In this document: in pieces, positions 46,323-55,620 of the stretch
Numbering within the stretch: the stretch's first letter is position 1
Layout: each line of letters opens with the position of its first letter
Source: Candidatus Mycobacterium methanotrophicum
Lineage (GTDB): Bacteria > Actinomycetota > Actinomycetes > Mycobacteriales > Mycobacteriaceae
DNA: 64,000 nucleotides
Direction of reading: 5' to 3'
Assembly (NCBI RefSeq): GCF_023515995.1
Contig: NZ_CP097320.1
Coordinates: forward strand, 3,286,001 to 3,350,000
Position numbers and translations under genes: made by a program
Notes under the pieces: generated by a model
Databases searched by the model: none
What the model saw: only the letters and a program-made list of their open reading frames with translations
What the model was told of the DNA's origin: nothing

Positions 46323-48401
46323 CTATATCGCAAGCCCCATTGTGTCTATGTGGTAGCGGCTGGCAGTCCAGGGCGGTGTGCCGGGGGTCGGTGTGAGCGT
46401 GATCGTGACGAGGTTTTTGCCGGCGGTCAGCCGAGCCGGCACCAGGTAGATGTCATCGAGCCAGCGGTGTGAGTTGTTACTGCGTGGTTCTAGCCAGATC
46501 CCGGCAGGTGCGCCATCGACGGCGACCTCGGCCGATTGGTAACCGGTCGCCTGGTCCGATGTCCGGCGTAGCAGGATGCCCTGATTGTCCGGACTGATCA
46601 GAACATGGAATGTGATCGCAGCATTGGTGGCGCGTATTAACCCGGCGACCGGGCGGACATCCTCGGTGCCCTCATATTCGCTGACCAACAGCTGATCGAC
46701 TGCGTCGCTGTCTGAGTAGCCGTGCATGAGCCGACTGATGAGCTCTGCCGGGTTGACGTCATCGCTTCCGGTGGCGGTGTCGTTGGGTTGTGTGTAAAGG
46801 AATGCTGTTGAACTGTAGTCCGGTTGGACCATGTCGCGTTTACCGTGCTCGATGCCGAAGCGGATGGCGGAGCGGTAGTCGATCGCTTCGGCGAGCATGA
46901 GCCGATAAGCGGCCACACAATAGTCTGCGCAACCACCGCCGGCCGTGCGTTGATCGGGTTGGCCGGTGAGCGGGTCGCTGTAGGTAGTGCCGTTATGGAA
47001 GTACCAGCCTCCCTCATAGAAGTCCTCGGTGCCGGTGCCATACCACTGCGGCGACGCGGAACCGTCTGTGTAGACCCGTTCGGCCCCCTCGAGGAAGTAC
47101 GGAGACTCGTCACCGAAGGACGTTTTGATCCGAGAACCGCGGATCGTGTGGCTGACGCCGACGAATTTTCCGTGGCCTTGTTCGTCGGCGAACAACCAGT
47201 CCTGCCCCGGAGTCGTCGGTCCGGCATGCGAACGTGCGGTGAAGTACCCGGCGCGGCCGCTGGCGAGCGCGGGTGCCCACTGCGGGTCGGGGGTGAACAC
47301 GACGTCGCTGTCGATTCCTGTCACGGGGCCACCGGTGGCGTTGACGAGTGTGACGTGGGCGGTGTGCGCGAACGGCATTGGCCACCAGGCTGCCAACGAC
47401 ACAGACCCGTCGAGCTCTGGGACGGTGGCGAACATCAACGATCGCACATTGTCGATGCCCAGCCCGGCGCCGAAGAATTCGCCAAGGGGCGAGTCGACCA
47501 TCGTTCGACCGTCGAACTCGATCTGCAGCCGTAGCCCGGCCAGGAGTCGATCCGCCGGTGACGGTAATCGCAACCGGAGCGCCGAGATGCTGCCAGAGCC
47601 AGTCGCTTCCGCGATCTGCAGCCCAGTGCCGGCGGGGATCTGGTTGACGCGATGGTTATGACCCGTGCTGGGTGCCGCCGGTTTCGGGTCGACGACGCCG
47701 GCGGCGCGGAAAGCGGCGAGCACGTCGAGTGCGGGGTCAGCCGGTGAGAAGGTGAGCACGCCGTCGGCTGTGGAAAACCGGCGATAGTCAACGTGGTAGT
47801 ACTCCAAATGCGATGCGACGCTGATCCGCATCGACTGCCGGTAGGGCATCGGGACCTTGACGTATACGCCTCCCGGCGACTGCGTGGCGTTGGCTACCAG
47901 CGGCCAGGCGAAGGGCGCGCCCAGCGCGCCGTCGACCAGCGATTGCAACGGTGCCTCTAGCACCGTCCGGCCATCCAGGTCGATGCGGACTGTTCCGAGC
48001 GCGGTCACGTTGCCGCCGTCGCGGGTGAACCAGATCGAATCGATCTCACCGGCGCCGCGATCTTCCGCGATGACACAGCCGGCACCACCAACTGCCAGAC
48101 AGCCCCCGCTGCCGTTCTTATTGCCGGTGGAGATGTCGAAATTGCCGCCGCTTCGATCGAAGCTCGACAGCTGCGAAGTTTGCGTGTCGGCACTCAGATA
48201 CGGCAACCGGTCCAAATGACGGTAGGTGTCCCAGCCCACCGTCTTCTCATCGAATGCGCTGCTAACTGGCTTGGCCGGTGCGGCGGAGGCGCCCGCAGCA
48301 CCGCCAATCCCCAGCACCAGCAATGCAAACATCGCCGACGACGCACGAACAGCGACCGGCATGGGAGCGACTAATCGACTCAACACATAGCAGTCCATCA
48401 C
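46323..48401 (-). CDS. Secreted GH172-type (DUF2961) glycoside hydrolase
   Basis: 692 residues. A signal peptide (about 1-41, ASSAMFALLVLGIGGAAGAS AAPA region) is followed by DUF2961 jelly-roll domains: SGGNFDISTGNKNGSGGCLA, AGEIDSIWFTRDGGN and the hallmark SPQWYGTGTEDFYEGGWYFH, where the two Glu/Asp-rich motifs lie at the active site. The family includes GH172 difructose anhydride synthases and exo-D-arabinofuranosidases acting on mycobacterial arabinan, so a role in turnover of arabinogalactan or lipoarabinomannan is plausible. The C-terminal ~110 residues form an additional beta-domain. Ends 41 bp before the MFS gene, likely one transcript. Confidence 0.85.
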   Translation of the reverse strand: MMDCYVLSRLVAPMPVAVRASSAMFALLVLGIGGAAGASAAPAKPVSSAFDEKTVGWDTYRHLDRLPYLSADTQTSQLSSFDRSGGNFDISTGNKNGSGGCLAVGGAGCVIAEDRGAGEIDSIWFTRDGGNVTALGTVRIDLDGRTVLEAPLQSLVDGALGAPFAWPLVANATQSPGGVYVKVPMPYRQSMRISVASHLEYYHVDYRRFSTADGVLTFSPADPALDVLAAFRAAGVVDPKPAAPSTGHNHRVNQIPAGTGLQIAEATGSGSISALRLRLPSPADRLLAGLRLQIEFDGRTMVDSPLGEFFGAGLGIDNVRSLMFATVPELDGSVSLAAWWPMPFAHTAHVTLVNATGGPVTGIDSDVVFTPDPQWAPALASGRAGYFTARSHAGPTTPGQDWLFADEQGHGKFVGVSHTIRGSRIKTSFGDESPYFLEGAERVYTDGSASPQWYGTGTEDFYEGGWYFHNGTTYSDPLTGQPDQRTAGGGCADYCVAAYRLMLAEAIDYRSAIRFGIEHGKRDMVQPDYSSTAFLYTQPNDTATGSDDVNPAELISRLMHGYSDSDAVDQLLVSEYEGTEDVRPVAGLIRATNAAITFHVLISPDNQGILLRRTSDQATGYQSAEVAVDGAPAGIWLEPRSNNSHRWLDDIYLVPARLTAGKNLVTITLTPTPGTPPWTASRYHIDTMGLAI

Positions 48402-48532
48402 CGCCGCTCCCTGTTGCGTGACCGAAACTGAAATTGTGCCGTGCTTCCCTGTCGATGGGCACGCTCAACCGACGCGCCGTAGCGAAATACTCAACGGCAC
48501 AGCTGTATTCCCGCTGGCCGAAAGGTGCATCA

Positions 48533-48850
48533 CTATTCCGGCGGTGCGACTTCGACGGTGGCGAGTTCGTTCAGGCCGGTGACGGTGAAGATGCGGATCA
48601 AAAACGGGTGGACGATGAGCCGGATCTGCTCGGCGTGGTGGAACAAGACGTTCACGGCGGCGCTGTCCAAGTACTTCACCGTGCTGAGGTCGACCGTGAG
48701 TTTCTCGTCGCTACCAGCCGTCTCCGCGATGGCGGCGGTGAGGGCGTGAGTGAACATGTCGACGTTGCTGAGGTCAATCTCCCCCGCTGCGATCAGGACT
48801 AGCTTACCGTCGTCGCTGCGCGGGGTGTTCAGAGTGAGCAGGGTGGGCAT
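48533..48850 (-). CDS. STAS-domain anti-anti-sigma factor
   Basis: 105 residues: LVLIAAGEIDLSNVDMFTHA, then LTVDLSTVKYLDSAAVNVLF, whose Ser (YLDSAAV) is the residue phosphorylated in SpoIIAA/RsbV-type antagonists. The start overlaps the stop of the upstream regulator (TGATG), so the two are made together. It is expected to bind and neutralise an anti-sigma kinase when unphosphorylated. Confidence 0.88.
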   Translation of the reverse strand: MPTLLTLNTPRSDDGKLVLIAAGEIDLSNVDMFTHALTAAIAETAGSDEKLTVDLSTVKYLDSAAVNVLFHHAEQIRLIVHPFLIRIFTVTGLNELATVEVAPPE

Positions 48851-51366
48851 CAGGTGATCCTCGCGAACAAATCAACTGTCGTTCCCGCCGCTTCGGTGCG
48901 AATTGCGATGTCGTGCATGAGCGCTCGCATGAGGGCAATACCACGGCCCCGATGAGCATCAGCAGCCGGTTGCGGAGGCTTCCACGAGCCGTTGTCGGCA
49001 ATGGTCAACCGCACCTGATGAACCAACGCGGTCGCGCGCAGGCTAATGACGCCTTCTGGACTATTGCGGTGACCGTGCTCGATAGCGTTGGCGACGGCTT
49101 CTCCGGCTGCGACGAGCATGTCATGAGCTTGATCTGGAGCCACCCGCGCTCGGTTCAACCAGGCGCGCAAGGCGGCGCGTGAAGGGGCGAGCTGACTGAC
49201 GTGGGCCGGGAAGTCCAGCTCCAACGGAGCGGGATGGCGGTAGAGCAGCAGCACGACGTCGTCTTGATAGCCGCCGCTGGGCGCGAGATCAGACATCATC
49301 TGCTTCGCCAGATCATCCAATCGGCAGTCGCGGCCGCCCTTTATGAGGGCAGCGGCGCGGGCGATGCCCTGGTCCAGTGCGCTACCGCGCCGCTCGACCA
49401 GGCCGTCGGTATAAAGCAGCAGGGTCGCGCGCGCGGGCACGGTCGCGTGGGCTTCCGGGCGGTGCCGGTCGAGTCGTAGTCCCAACGGAATAGTGTGGCC
49501 ATCCTCGAGGGTCCGGGTGGTGCCGTCGGCGTAGACCAAGATGGGCGGCGGGTGCCCGGCACTGGAGTACACGAGTTCACCGGTATCAGGGTTGAGCACC
49601 GCGCAGACGGCGGTAGTGCAGTGCGCGCCCGGTAGTCGCGCGGCGAAGCGGTCCAGCCCCGCGAGAGCGGCACCTGGGCTGGGATGGTCGAGCAGCAGTG
49701 CGCGGCAGGCGCTTCGCACCTGTCCCATCACGGCCGCCGCGGCGAGGCCGTGGCCAACACAATCGCCGACGACCAACGCGATGCGCCCGTCCGCCAAACC
49801 GACAATGTCGTACCAGTCACCGCCGACCTGTAGGGGCCGGCTTGCTGCCTGATACCGCACAGCGAACCCGGGCGGCAGATCAGCGGGCCCAAGAATTGCG
49901 TGCTGCAGCGCCAGGGCGGTCTCGCGCTCCTGGTCAGCCTGGTGTACCCGCTGCAGACTCTGGCCGAGGCGGACGGCGAGCACGGTTAGCAAGGTCTGGT
50001 CCTCGAGGGCGAACGGTCGCCTTTCGGCCAACCGGATCCAGACGACGAGGACACCCTCGGGATGCGGTAATGCGATCCCGGCGGTCCCCAGCCACGCTGT
50101 GTTGGGCGCGAGCAGGTCGCCGTCGCGCAACGAGACCAACATCTGGCGTGTTTCGGATGACAGGTCGTCCCAGTTCGCGGGCTCGCCGACCGACACCAGG
50201 TCGGGCGCACCGGAGGTCGATTCCGCGGAGGATTCGCCCGCAGGGAAGGTGACGGCCAGAACGCTACGGGCCCGCCATAGTCGTCGCAGTTCCTCTGCTG
50301 CTGCTCGCACTGCGCTCTCGACAGTGTCAGCTTGGGCGAGTTGCTGGCTGAGCGCTAGTTCGCGATTTGCCGCCAGCGCCAACGCAATTGCCGCGTGTCG
50401 GGCAAAGTCACTGACAAGCTCGAGGTAATCACTGCTGAATGGCTGCTGCCGCGGGTTGCGTGCGACGGCGATAACGCCCAGTACCGCGTCGTCCGCTATC
50501 AGCGGCATGACTATCGCCGACCGTTCACTGACATCGGTGAACCCCTCGATTGGGTATTCGAAGGAATCAGTGATCAGCGGTATACCGCGACGCGCGACTG
50601 CGCCGGCGGTGGAGCCGTCGACCGGAACATGCCCACCGATCACCTCAGCCGGGTACCGGCCCGCCGTAGCCGCCACCACAAGGGTGTTGACTTCCTGGGC
50701 AGGCAGGTTGGATTCGCTCGGAACCAGCAAGATCGCCTGCTCCGCACCGGCCAACTGCAGCGCCAGGTTCACGATGAGCTGCAGCGGCCCAGTCTGTGGG
50801 TCGCCGGACAAAACGGCCGTCGTGATTTCGCGACTGGCCTTGGCCCATCTCGCCGACTCGCGTTCTCGCTCGAAGACTCGCGCATTGTCGATGGCGGCCG
50901 CCGCCACCGACGCCAACGCCCGGACGGCCCTCTCTTGGGAGTCCGAAAACACCGAGTCGGGCCGGTCGTCGGCCAGGTAAAGGTCGCCGAAGTGCGCCGC
51001 CTGCACAGTGATCGGTATCCCCAGGAGTGCGCGCATCCGCGGGTCATGCTCGTGTAGCCACGCCGCCTGCGGATGAGCGCTGACGTCCTCGACGCGAAGA
51101 CTCTCACCTACCGGCAGATCGCCGAGTCGCCGCGCCGTCCGGTCGTCGATCCCCGCGTGGACATCAGAGACCAGCGTGCCGTCGGAGGCGCGGATAACCA
51201 GGGCTCCGCAGCGGGCGTCGGTCAGCTCCATCGCCGCCTTGACAATTCGATGCAGCGTCACGCCCAGGTCTAAATCGGAACCGATCCCGGCGATGACCTG
51301 CGCAAATTTTTCCATCTGGTCGCGATCTGCCACCGGCCCGTCGAGCTGTTCATGCACTCGGCTCAC
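48850..51366 (-). CDS. GAF-PP2C-HATPase partner-switching regulator
   Basis: 838 residues. Two GAF sensor domains (about 20-165, with LGVTLHRIVKAAMELTDARC, and 185-330) and a third, degenerate GAF-like region (to ~465) are followed by a SpoIIE/PP2C phosphatase (RPLQVGGDWYDIVGLADGRI, LVVGDCVGHGLAAAAVMGQ, LLLYTDGLVERRGSALDQGI) and a C-terminal histidine-kinase-type ATPase (AAGEAVANAIEHGHR N-box and HRGRGIALMRALMHDIAIRT). It thus combines the phosphatase and the anti-sigma kinase that act in opposite directions on the STAS protein encoded next to it, as in Rv1364c-like proteins. Sensor ligand unknown. Confidence 0.92.
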   Translation of the reverse strand: MSRVHEQLDGPVADRDQMEKFAQVIAGIGSDLDLGVTLHRIVKAAMELTDARCGALVIRASDGTLVSDVHAGIDDRTARRLGDLPVGESLRVEDVSAHPQAAWLHEHDPRMRALLGIPITVQAAHFGDLYLADDRPDSVFSDSQERAVRALASVAAAAIDNARVFERERESARWAKASREITTAVLSGDPQTGPLQLIVNLALQLAGAEQAILLVPSESNLPAQEVNTLVVAATAGRYPAEVIGGHVPVDGSTAGAVARRGIPLITDSFEYPIEGFTDVSERSAIVMPLIADDAVLGVIAVARNPRQQPFSSDYLELVSDFARHAAIALALAANRELALSQQLAQADTVESAVRAAAEELRRLWRARSVLAVTFPAGESSAESTSGAPDLVSVGEPANWDDLSSETRQMLVSLRDGDLLAPNTAWLGTAGIALPHPEGVLVVWIRLAERRPFALEDQTLLTVLAVRLGQSLQRVHQADQERETALALQHAILGPADLPPGFAVRYQAASRPLQVGGDWYDIVGLADGRIALVVGDCVGHGLAAAAVMGQVRSACRALLLDHPSPGAALAGLDRFAARLPGAHCTTAVCAVLNPDTGELVYSSAGHPPPILVYADGTTRTLEDGHTIPLGLRLDRHRPEAHATVPARATLLLYTDGLVERRGSALDQGIARAAALIKGGRDCRLDDLAKQMMSDLAPSGGYQDDVVLLLYRHPAPLELDFPAHVSQLAPSRAALRAWLNRARVAPDQAHDMLVAAGEAVANAIEHGHRNSPEGVISLRATALVHQVRLTIADNGSWKPPQPAADAHRGRGIALMRALMHDIAIRTEAAGTTVDLFARIT

Positions 51367-51994
51367 CAGATCACGCCGGCCCTAAGCGGTGAATACGTAT
51401 CCACCCCGTTCGCTCCCACGAATATGAACTTAATCTCTTAAAAGTCGAACGACGCGATCCGTGTACGTGTTAATTGCACGATTCGCCAGAGATCAAACCT
51501 GTGATCGAGCCAAGATCGGTGCCATGAGGCGGACGGTCTTGGGCAGGCGACCTCTTACAGCCGCATAGCGAGCGTGCACGGGCGGCGGTTGCAACGGCAC
51601 AGTGGAGCTGTTCTTCGGGCAGGGTATGCAACCGCCCTTGTACGGATCCGTCGTATTCCTACTCGTCGGTATCGGTTGGGCGCCAGTCGTAGTTCCCTTG
51701 TAGACAGCCAAGCCTGGAGGAGGGGCGAAATGTCTCGGCAGCAGCGCGTACGGTACGCGAGGCGTGCGCCGCCAAATGGCGTGCTCTATAACGACGGACT
51801 GCAAGACATTCTGATGCGGACGTCGAATGTGCCCGGGAACGCGGGTCCCGGTGCTGCCCTGAACTCAGGACCGCCACCACGTGGACTTCCTGGCCCGGCA
51901 CCTAGTCCGGTTGCACCTTCCCGGCGCCGTACCTAAGTGACGCGGGGAGGCCCATTGCCAAACGAACAGGGGCGGACTGCTTTACGCTCAGGGC
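51367..51994. other. Intergenic region with one doubtful small ORF
   Basis: About 630 bp. An AT-rich patch at 51430-51475 probably belongs to the promoter of the GAF-PP2C regulator. The frame 51730-51936 (+) could encode a basic 68-residue peptide (MSRQQRVRYARRAPPNGVLY), but there is no supporting motif. Confidence 0.35.
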
Positions 51995-52804
51995 ATGCGC
52001 GATCGGGACGCGATCGACTCCGAGTTGCGGCGTCTGGCAGCGCTGCGCCGTTCGATCCGAGAGCACGCCGGCGCGCTGTCCAGTCGTCAGATCGACGAGC
52101 TCCTTGATGAGCGCCTAGGACACCGCGCAGAGGCATCAAAACCGAGGACACCGAGGACACCGAGGACACCGAGGACACCGAGGACACCGAGGACATTGTC
52201 GGCACCAGTCCGTAGCGCGACGAAACCGACGACATCACGATTAACGGCTCGCAAGGGTGTACTACTTCGCCTCGGCTCCCGCGCAGCGTTGCCGCTATCC
52301 GTAGTAGCTGTCGCCGCCGTGTTCGTCGTGATGTTTGCGGTTCACAACACACACTCGGCGGCGCAGCCGGCGGCAGTCCCGCCGTCGACGGTGCCGAAAG
52401 CGCCCGCCCCGGCTGCACCGAAAGCACTCGCTCCAGCGGTTGACATCGTCGACACGGCGCTTATCGACGCGTTGAAACACGAGGGCGTGCCAGTGCCCAG
52501 CCGCGAATACGTGACGGTCCACGGGCACGCGGTCTGCGACTTCCTCGCGCGCCAACCCAACTTCGAAGAGGCCGTCAGCCTCGTGCAGCGAACGTCGATA
52601 TGGGACGCCAATCAAAGCGCCGACCTCGCTGCTGGTGCCATCGTCTCGTACTGTCCTCAGTACAAAGCTGCAACCCAGGACCGGGCGCAGCAAGCATCCG
52701 AGAATGCGCTTTCGGATCTGCAACGCGTCGAAGGTGAACTGCAACATATCCAAGACGATCTTCAAGGCATCCGAGATGATCTGCCGGCGATACCGGGCCA
52801 TTGA
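51995..52804 (+). CDS. Membrane-anchored DUF732 protein with PRT repeat
   Basis: 269 residues. A charged N-terminal helix (about 1-45) is followed by a Pro-Arg-Thr repeat (about 49-66) encoded by a 9-bp tandem repeat, then one membrane segment (SVVAVAAVFVVMFAV, about 101-115), an Ala/Pro linker, and a DUF732 domain (DTALIDALKHEGVPVPSREY, CDFLARQPNFEEAVSLVQ, AGAIVSYCPQYK). The C-terminal ~40 residues form a predicted coiled coil (LQRVEGELQHIQDDLQGIRD). The N-terminus faces the cytoplasm. Function unknown. Fourth DUF732 member in the window. Confidence 0.85.
   Translation: MRDRDAIDSELRRLAALRRSIREHAGALSSRQIDELLDERLGHRAEASKPRTPRTPRTPRTPRTPRTLSAPVRSATKPTTSRLTARKGVLLRLGSRAALPLSVVAVAAVFVVMFAVHNTHSAAQPAAVPPSTVPKAPAPAAPKALAPAVDIVDTALIDALKHEGVPVPSREYVTVHGHAVCDFLARQPNFEEAVSLVQRTSIWDANQSADLAAGAIVSYCPQYKAATQDRAQQASENALSDLQRVEGELQHIQDDLQGIRDDLPAIPGH
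52141..52194 (+). repeat. Six perfect copies of a 9-bp repeat
   Basis: ACCGAGGAC is repeated six times without variation, encoding (Pro-Arg-Thr) units in the DUF732 protein. In-frame copy number change would alter the length of a basic cytoplasmic segment without breaking the gene. Confidence 0.95.
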
Positions 52805-53034
52805 TGACCGCCGCTGCCGAATAGCGCTTTCAGGGAAGGCCCCCGACGAAGTCTCGTCGCCGCTGTGAGCGCCGGTTCATCGCGGCAGCGGCCGTCACTG
52901 GCGGTGGTTTGTCGCCCGGGACGGTAGCGGCAACGACTTGGGTCCGCGGCGTGTGCTGCCATCGACACCGCAGTGACTGGATTGGCCTCGCACCTCATCG
53001 CACCCGGTACCACACAGGAAAGGGTGGATGCGCG

Positions 53035-53217
53035 ATGCACTTCTACGCGACTAGAAAGGCCACGACGCCAGAAGAACTCAACGAATTGTTCCGACGCTGC
53101 GAAGAACGACACGTGGTCGCGAGACGTCTGTTCCGAAACCAAAGAGATACGCCGACGACCGGAAACAGCCAGGGTGAACCGCGCGAACGACCGCCCCTGG
53201 GCTCGCAAACCGACTAA
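53035..53217 (+). CDS. Possible small hypothetical protein
   Basis: 60 residues (MHFYATRKATTPEELNELFR, CEERHVVARRLFRNQR). It has a helical first half and a plausible ribosome site (GAAAGGGTGG) before the ATG. No family recognised. Confidence 0.35.
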   Translation: MHFYATRKATTPEELNELFRRCEERHVVARRLFRNQRDTPTTGNSQGEPRERPPLGSQTD

Positions 53218-53627
53218 CGAATACCGGAACCCCTTGCCCGGGAGGACAGTCCACCACCGCCCTCGTCCCACTGTCGTCGACCGCAGGCACGTTGTGATGT
53301 GACGAGCGAGTTGGTTCTTCTGTTCGATGAGTTGGGTCTAGAAGTTCCGCCCCACCATGTCCACGTAACCCTGTGCATGACTATCGAGTGCGGGGCCATA
53401 CGGGCTCTATCGAAGGGCTCTGCTGCGTTTGTACACACAGTGAAGATTTCGACGGCGGCCGGTCTGGTGCTGACTGCTTAACACCACAGTTGCGCACCAA
53501 CGGCCGTCTAGCAACAGATTACGAACGCAACCTGCCCAAACCCATCGCCGACTTCCAGGGTATGCCAGATGCCGCAACGATAAAAGACTCAAACATGGAC
53601 CACTGCCTGGGTGCTGGTGGGCAGAGA
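53218..53627. other. No recognised gene
   Basis: About 410 bp left of an IS3 element. A plus-strand frame contains TNGRLATDYERNLPKPIADF, which vaguely recalls the C-terminus of some IS5-group transposases, but this is too short to call. Confidence 0.35.
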
Positions 53628-53693
53628 TGGAGGACGACCGCTTCCGTAGACAGTCATCGAAGTGGAATGATTGTCTGCAAGGAGAAAACTGTT

Positions 53694-53984
53694 ATGGGTT
53701 CGACACGGCGGAAGTTCACCCCTGAGTTTAAGTCCGAGGCCGTAGAGTTGGTCATCAGCTCGGGTAAGCCGATAGCCGAAATTGCCCGAGATCTTGGAAT
53801 CGGTGACGGAACGTTAGGGAACTGGGTGAAAGCAGCGAAGAAACGCGGCGAGTTCAAGGAAAAGCCACTCGAGATCGACGAGCGTGCACGACTGAAGGAA
53901 TTGGAAGAGGAAAACCGCCGTTTGAGGATGGAACGGGAGATTCTAAAAAAAGCGGCGGCGTGGTTTGCGAAAGAGAGCATGTGA
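53694..53984 (+). CDS. IS3-family transposase orfA
   Basis: 96 residues: RRKFTPEFKSEAVELVISSG, a helix-turn-helix (IAEIARDLGIGDGTLGNWVK) and a leucine-zipper-like ERARLKELEEENRRLRMERE. AAGGAGAAAA precedes the ATG. An A7 run at 53945-53951 (CTAAAAAAAGC) just before the end is the likely -1 frameshift site to orfB. Confidence 0.93.
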   Translation: MGSTRRKFTPEFKSEAVELVISSGKPIAEIARDLGIGDGTLGNWVKAAKKRGEFKEKPLEIDERARLKELEEENRRLRMEREILKKAAAWFAKESM

Positions 53985-54904
53985 AGTTCGCTTTCATCCG
54001 CGATCTGGATGAAGAAGAACGACGTAAACCACGCAAAGCTAGAATTCCTGTTTCCTTGATGTGCGACGTCCTCGATGTATCCCGCAGCGGTTGGTATGCG
54101 TGGCTGAAACGAGACCGGTCAGATCGAGAAAAAGACGACGCGGAATTGACCGAGGTGATCAAAAAGATCCACGAAGATCACAAGGGGCGCTTGGGTATCG
54201 ATCGGCTCGTCGCCGAGCTGGCCAAGCAGGGCCGGCGACATTCACCGCGGCGGGTCCGCCGCCTCGCCCGCGGCGCGGGCCTGACATGCGTGCATCCGCG
54301 CCCGTACCGGGCCACCACGATCCAGGACGACACCAACAGCGACGGTCTGGTCGACCTCGTAGGGCGCGACTTCGTGCCAGAGGGGCCGAACCAATTGTGG
54401 TTCACCGACATTACCTACATTCGTACGTGGGGTGGCTGGGCGTATTTAGCCGCGGTTATCGACGGCTATTCAAGAAAGATCGTCGGTTGGTCGGTAGATA
54501 ACCATATGCGCACGACCTTGGTCACCAACGCGTTGAGGATGGCAATCGAACGGCAGCGACCGGGAATCGGGGATGTCATAATCCATTCCGATCGCGGCTG
54601 TCAATACACGAGTATCGACTTCCGCACTCTCGCGTTGGCGAACGGCATAATTCCTTCAGTCGGAAACACCGGTATTTGTTACGACAATGCCATGGCTGAA
54701 TCGTTCAACGCCACCATCAAGAAGGAACTCATCCATTTGCACACCTGGCCGACTCTACGCGCGGTGAGACACGCGGTTTTCGAATATATCGAAGTCTACT
54801 ACAATCGTCAGCGTCCGCACAGCAATATCGGAAATGCGACGCCGTGTGAAATGGACCACAATTCGCTCGAATCAATTGACGATGAATTGGCCGCAACAGC
54901 ATAA
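53960..54904 (+). CDS. IS3-family transposase orfB
   Basis: About 300 residues of integrase, made as an orfA-B fusion by frameshifting. HTH_21 region (SLMCDVLDVSRSGWYAWLKR), then the rve core with Asp in LWFTDITYIRTWGGWAYLA, Asp in VIIHSDRGCQYTS and Glu in CYDNAMAESFNATIKKELI. Ends normally (VYYNRQRPHSNIGNATPCEM). Looks functional. Confidence 0.93.
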   Translation: MVCEREHVKFAFIRDLDEEERRKPRKARIPVSLMCDVLDVSRSGWYAWLKRDRSDREKDDAELTEVIKKIHEDHKGRLGIDRLVAELAKQGRRHSPRRVRRLARGAGLTCVHPRPYRATTIQDDTNSDGLVDLVGRDFVPEGPNQLWFTDITYIRTWGGWAYLAAVIDGYSRKIVGWSVDNHMRTTLVTNALRMAIERQRPGIGDVIIHSDRGCQYTSIDFRTLALANGIIPSVGNTGICYDNAMAESFNATIKKELIHLHTWPTLRAVRHAVFEYIEVYYNRQRPHSNIGNATPCEMDHNSLESIDDELAATA

Positions 54905-54935
54905 TGCTAGTGTCTACGAAAGTGGGGGTTCTCCA

Positions 54936-55620
54936 GTTCGTGTGGCTGGCGTTTAACCAGACGCTGGACGCGATCATCGCCGGGTGTGAGGCGGCCTGGG
55001 CATTCTTCGGCGGCGTCTTCAAGGTGTTGATCCCCGACAGCATGACACCGATCGTGCCCAAGGCGGATTCGGCCGATCCGCAGTTCAGCGTGGGATGGAC
55101 GGAGTACTCGCAAGCCCGCGGATTTTTCACCGGCCCGGCCAGGGCGGCCCGCCCGTGCGGCAAGCCGCGGGTGAAGCGCATGGCGCAGTATGTGCGCGGC
55201 AACTTCTTCGCCGGTGAACACTTCACCGAACTGGCCGACGCCCAGGCCGGCAAGCTGATCAAAACCCATCCCCGCCAGCCCGCCGGCGGGCGATCCACCG
55301 ACCCGGCCGATCTGCCCGCCGACAAGACCGGCTACGCGATGCGGGATTTGACTCGGCTGATCACCACCGCCGCCGGCCACGGACCCGATATCGGCATCGA
55401 CGCCGAACGCCTGCTCGATCACCAGCCGCCCTGGACGCGGATGCGGCAGGTGTATCGGCTGTTGGGGCTGGTCAAACGCTACGGCCCGGCCCCGGCGAAT
55501 ACCGCAGCCCGGCCAGAAACAGACCGGACCCGATGGCCGTCATCGACGGCGGCGCCACCCCCGCCAGCGGCGGCGAGAGCCGGGGGCGGTGATTCATCAT
55601 GGCGACCAAACCCGTTGTCA
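54936..55620 (+). pseudogene. istA: IS21-family istA remnant
   Basis: Starts abruptly at the IS3 right end with FVWLAFNQTLDAIIAGCEAA, WAFFGGVFKVLIPDSMTPIV (the second half of the rve core), EYSQARGFFTGPARA and KPRVKRMAQYVRGNFFAGEH. At LADAQAGKLIKTHPRQ two distant parts are joined, losing about 85 residues. It then ends with the normal WTRMRQVYRLLGLVKRYGP. The N-terminal half is missing, so the transposase is dead. Confidence 0.87.

Larger units (their letters stand above)
53628..54935 (+). mobile_element. IS3-family element (second type)
   Basis: 1308 bp. The left end begins TGGAGGACGACCGCTTCC and the right end, read inward, TGGAGAACCCCCACTTTC; both continue to a shared CGTAGACA, giving 25-bp imperfect inverted repeats. 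It holds intact overlapping orfA and orfB. No target duplication (flanks AGA and GTT), and its right end abuts the middle of an IS21 istA, so adjoining sequence has probably been deleted. Unrelated in sequence to the IS3 element at 33.6 kb. Confidence 0.88.

Noticed and set aside
52136..52196. CRISPR-like short repeats
   Set aside because: Nine-bp head-to-tail units without spacers inside an open frame; a simple coding tandem repeat. No CRISPR array or cas gene was seen in the window.
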